From Clostridiales bacterium (GTDB taxonomy: Bacteria; Bacillota; Clostridia; Lachnospirales; Lachnospiraceae): a DNA stretch of 8,564 bases. The stretch lies in NCBI GenBank assembly GCA_021203285.1, contig JAJQBM010000019.1, positions 3,513 to 12,076 of the forward strand, read 5' to 3'. Position numbers and translations under genes: made by a program. Below, piece by piece: positions 6,228-8,564 of the stretch. The notes under the pieces were generated by a model, which saw nothing but the letters and a program-made list of their open reading frames with translations, made no database searches and had not been told where the DNA came from. Position 1 is the stretch's first letter. Each line of letters starts with the position of its first letter.

Positions 6228-8501
6228 TTACTCAACGAGTCCGGTCGCCTTCAGCACTTCCTCCACCCGCTTCACGGGAATGATCTCCAGCTCGTTTTTG
6301 ACCTCATCCGCCACATCCTCAAGGGCATCCGTATTTTCATACGGGATAAAGACCCGCTTGATGCCTGCGCGCTGCGCCGCCATCAGCTTTTCCGGAAGGC
6401 CGCCGATCGGCATCACGCCGCCGCGGAGAGAAATCTCGCCGGTCATGGCCACATCCGTCGGAACGGATTTTTTCAACGCCAATGAGACAAGGGCTGTCGT
6501 GATGGTAACGCCCGCGGAGGGCCCGTCCTTCGGAACCGCTCCCGCCGGGACATGCACATGCAGGTTCTGCTTCTCCCACCGCTTCGTCTCCCGCGGGAAC
6601 ATGGAACGCACCAGCGTCAGCGCGATCTGAACCGACTCCTTCATCACATCGCCCAACTGTCCAGTCACATTGATCTTGCCGCTTCCCTCCGAGACAGAAG
6701 ACTCGATGAAAAGGATCTCACCGCCCGCCCGTGTCCATGCCAGACCGGTCACAACGCCCGGCTGCGCCTTCTTCATGCGCCGGTCATGGCGGATGCCGTG
6801 TCCGTCAAGAAATTCGGGAACCTTCTTTATGCCCACCGTGATGCTCTTTCGATCCCCGCGGTAGAGCATGACCGCCGCATGCCGACAGAGAACATCCAGT
6901 TGTTTTTTCAGGCCGCGGACACCGGACTCTGCTGTGTACTCTGCGATAATCCTGTGTATCGCCTCATCCGTCACCTTCAGGGAAGACTTTTTGATTCCCA
7001 TACTCTCCATCGCCTTCGGAAGCAGGTGCTTTCTGGCGATGTGAAACTTCTCCGTCTCCGTATAGCCGGGGAACTGAATGACCTCCATCCGGTTTAACAG
7101 CGGCTCCGGAATCGTGTCCGTGGCGTTTGCCGTGCAGACAAAGAGCACATCGGAGAGGTCATAGGGTACGTTCATGTAGTGATCCGTAAAGCTGAAATTC
7201 TGCTCCGGATCCAGAACCTCCAGAAGCGCGCTCGCCGGATCGCCGTTGTATTCCCGCGCCAGCTTATCCACCTCGTCCAGCACAATGACCGGATTGGACG
7301 CGCCGCTGCGTTTCACGCCCTCCATGATCCGTCCCGGCATCGCGCCGATATAGGTCCTGCGGTGGCCGCGAATCTCCGCCTCATCCCGGATGCCGCCCAG
7401 ACTGATGCGGACATACTCCCGGTGCAGAGACCGGGCAATGCTCTGGCCGATACTGGTTTTGCCCGTGCCGGGCGCGCCCACAAACAGCAGGATCGACCCG
7501 GACTGTTTGTTCTTCAGCGCCATGACCGCAATCTGCTGGATGATACGCTCCTTCACCTTCTCCAGTCCGTAATGATCCTCATTTAAGACTGCCTCGGCCT
7601 CCGTCAGATCAATCGCCTGCGGCTCGGCCTTCTTCCACTTCATAGAAGATACAAAATCCAGATAGTCGTAGAGCATCCCGTACTCGTGGCTGTCCTTCCC
7701 CTCCTGCTTCATGCGGTTCAAGACCTTCTCGGCCTCAGCCCGCGCCTCCGGATTCATCCCGGATTCCTCTATCTTCTTCTCAAACTTCCGCACATCAGAG
7801 ATATTCTCCGGATGCATCTCGTCCAGTTCCTTCTGCAAAAAGGAAATTTGCTTTTTCAGCGCAGCCTCCCGGTACGCTTTCTCATGGGCCTCCTGCTGTG
7901 CGTTCGCCGCCTCACCGCTGACCTTGACCAGCTCGATAAACTCGAGAACCGTATTCCGGATCATCTCGGCCTGCGCCCGTTGGGAATCTATATCGACATA
8001 GGCATACTTATCCTCCGGTGAAAGGTTCATATGTCCGGAAATCGCACAGATGATCTCCTGCAGAGAATGCCAGTGCTGGATAAGCGGCCGCGCCACAACG
8101 CCCCACTGGAACAGCTGGACCATCTGCAGCAGCTTCTCGCGGGTCTCCCTGTAAATCTGTTTGCGATACTCCTCGTCCAGATCCTCCACCTGCGGGGAAA
8201 CCGCGGCGGAGGCCGTGATTCTCCCATCCTCCATCGAAATATCGGTGAGCTCGACCCGGTTCACCACACGGATGCTGACATTGCCCTCATCATCTGTGTT
8301 CTGAACCTTCCCGACGAGTCCCTTCTCATAAAAATCCTCCGGCGACAGCTCCGATTTCTGCTTGTTATCCTTCTGAATCAGAAACAGCACATCCTCGCCC
8401 TCAGAAAAATCCCGTTCAGCTATGGAGGCGATCACATCCCGTTTAAAGTAGAAGTTTACCCCCGGCAAAAGCAACATATCATAAGTAGGTAAAACGATCA
8501 T
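6228..8501 (-). CDS. lon: ATP-dependent Lon protease (LonA type)
   Basis: The 757-residue cytoplasmic AAA+ serine protease degrades misfolded and some regulatory proteins as a hexamer. In order: a divergent N-terminal substrate-binding domain (about 1-200, starting LPTYDMLLLPGV), a charged helical/coiled-coil linker (about 200-290), the AAA+ module with Walker A GAPGTGKT (342-349), Walker B VIVLDE (405-410) and the ENFSFTDHY-like segment QNFSFTDHY (434-442), then the protease domain with catalytic Ser662 in PKDGPSAG and Lys705 in GGLPEKL, 43 residues apart as in E. coli Lon. Length is slightly below the 784 of E. coli because the N domain is shorter. The ATG at 8499-8501 has a perfect AGGAGG six bases upstream; a TTG at 8523-8525 would add eight residues but lies inside the operator and has no such site. 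It has no co-transcribed neighbour and ends at a good terminator. A CIRCE-like operator lies upstream, implying HrcA heat-shock control. Confidence 0.97.
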   Translation of the reverse strand: MIVLPTYDMLLLPGVNFYFKRDVIASIAERDFSEGEDVLFLIQKDNKQKSELSPEDFYEKGLVGKVQNTDDEGNVSIRVVNRVELTDISMEDGRITASAAVSPQVEDLDEEYRKQIYRETREKLLQMVQLFQWGVVARPLIQHWHSLQEIICAISGHMNLSPEDKYAYVDIDSQRAQAEMIRNTVLEFIELVKVSGEAANAQQEAHEKAYREAALKKQISFLQKELDEMHPENISDVRKFEKKIEESGMNPEARAEAEKVLNRMKQEGKDSHEYGMLYDYLDFVSSMKWKKAEPQAIDLTEAEAVLNEDHYGLEKVKERIIQQIAVMALKNKQSGSILLFVGAPGTGKTSIGQSIARSLHREYVRISLGGIRDEAEIRGHRRTYIGAMPGRIMEGVKRSGASNPVIVLDEVDKLAREYNGDPASALLEVLDPEQNFSFTDHYMNVPYDLSDVLFVCTANATDTIPEPLLNRMEVIQFPGYTETEKFHIARKHLLPKAMESMGIKKSSLKVTDEAIHRIIAEYTAESGVRGLKKQLDVLCRHAAVMLYRGDRKSITVGIKKVPEFLDGHGIRHDRRMKKAQPGVVTGLAWTRAGGEILFIESSVSEGSGKINVTGQLGDVMKESVQIALTLVRSMFPRETKRWEKQNLHVHVPAGAVPKDGPSAGVTITTALVSLALKKSVPTDVAMTGEISLRGGVMPIGGLPEKLMAAQRAGIKRVFIPYENTDALEDVADEVKNELEIIPVKRVEEVLKATGLVE

Positions 8502-8507
8502 ATCTGT

Positions 8508-8513
8508 CCTCCT
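8508..8513 (-). promoter_or_regulatory. Ribosome binding site of lon
   Basis: Perfect AGGAGG on the minus strand, six bases before the ATG at 8501. It fixes the lon start and rules out the TTG at 8525. Confidence 0.9.
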
Positions 8514-8518
8514 GATTA

Positions 8519-8545
8519 TTAGCAATCTATCCGTTTGAGTGCTGG
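8519..8545. promoter_or_regulatory. CIRCE-like HrcA operator upstream of lon
   Basis: On the plus strand the half-sites are TTAGCAATC (8519-8527) and GAGTGCTGG (8537-8545) with exactly nine bases between. The CIRCE consensus is TTAGCACTC-N9-GAGTGCTAA, so 15 of 18 positions match, with the correct spacing. It lies between a probable -10 box and the lon ribosome binding site, at about +1 to +27, the usual position for HrcA repression. The HrcA gene itself is not in the window. Confidence 0.78.
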
Positions 8546-8552
8546 TAACCGT

Positions 8553-8558
8553 ATCATA
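8553..8558 (-). promoter_or_regulatory. Probable -10 box of the lon promoter
   Basis: TATGAT on the minus strand, matching TATAAT at five of six positions and ending just before the CIRCE-like element. The -35 box would lie beyond the window edge (around 8576-8581), so the promoter cannot be completed. Confidence 0.4.
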
Positions 8559-8564
8559 TACTAC

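Noticed and set aside
5336..6235. Open frame of 299 codons on the minus strand opposite the permease
   Set aside because: Asp/Gly/Gln-rich antisense of a hydrophobic membrane protein. It also runs through the terminator and the end of lon.
8502..8525. TTG start that would add eight residues to Lon
   Set aside because: It falls within the CIRCE-like element and would translate through the perfect AGGAGG of the downstream ATG.
1..8564. Mobile elements, CRISPR, toxin-antitoxin or defence genes, RNA genes
   Set aside because: All long open stretches are explained by seven housekeeping or transport genes. No repeats in array, transposase motifs, tRNA or rRNA sequence were seen.

Overview
The window is ordinary, densely coded bacterial chromosome. 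It most likely comes from a fairly GC-rich member of the Clostridia (Bacillota), and a Lachnospiraceae-type genome is my best guess. The reasons are strong GGAGG-type ribosome binding sites, TTGNNN-17-TANNNT promoters, a CIRCE-like (HrcA) operator, a queH gene, the non-USG-1 form of aspartate-semialdehyde dehydrogenase, and a Lon protease with a short, divergent N-terminal domain. I see no rRNA, tRNA, CRISPR array, insertion sequence or phage gene. The taxonomic call is inference from gene types and style, not from a marker gene.

Left part (1-4371, all minus strand). Transcription runs right to left: queH (epoxyqueuosine reductase, last step of tRNA queuosine), argH (argininosuccinate lyase), asd (aspartate-semialdehyde dehydrogenase), then a class I/II PLP aminotransferase that leaves the window before its C-terminus. 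queH has a good promoter (TTGTGT-17-TATAAT). argH follows 58 bases later with no clear promoter of its own, so it is probably read through from queH; a perfect 19-base inverted repeat sits just in front of its ribosome binding site. asd has its own strong promoter (TTGCAA-17-TAATAT) in the 151-base gap after argH and a leader of about 107 bases with a hairpin near its 5' end. The aminotransferase starts 16 bases after asd and is almost certainly in the asd operon. Aspartate links three of these genes: the aminotransferase probably interconverts oxaloacetate and aspartate, Asd works on the aspartate-to-lysine/threonine/methionine branch, and ArgH splits the aspartate-derived adduct in arginine synthesis.

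Middle part (4372-6169). A 209-base divergent intergenic region separates queH from two plus-strand genes that overlap by four bases (ATGA). They encode the ATPase and permease of a NitT/TauT (SsuBC/TauBC-like) ABC importer. No substrate-binding protein gene is in the window, and the pair is followed at once by a terminator and a convergent gene.

Right part (6170-8564). A hairpin with a T-rich tail on the minus strand separates the permease from convergent lon, which encodes a full-length ATP-dependent protease with all catalytic residues visible. Between a probable -10 box and the lon ribosome binding site lies a 9-9-9 inverted repeat matching 15 of 18 CIRCE consensus positions, so lon appears to belong to the HrcA heat-shock regulon. 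This is the most informative regulatory observation here. I found no sign of a previously undescribed multi-gene system.
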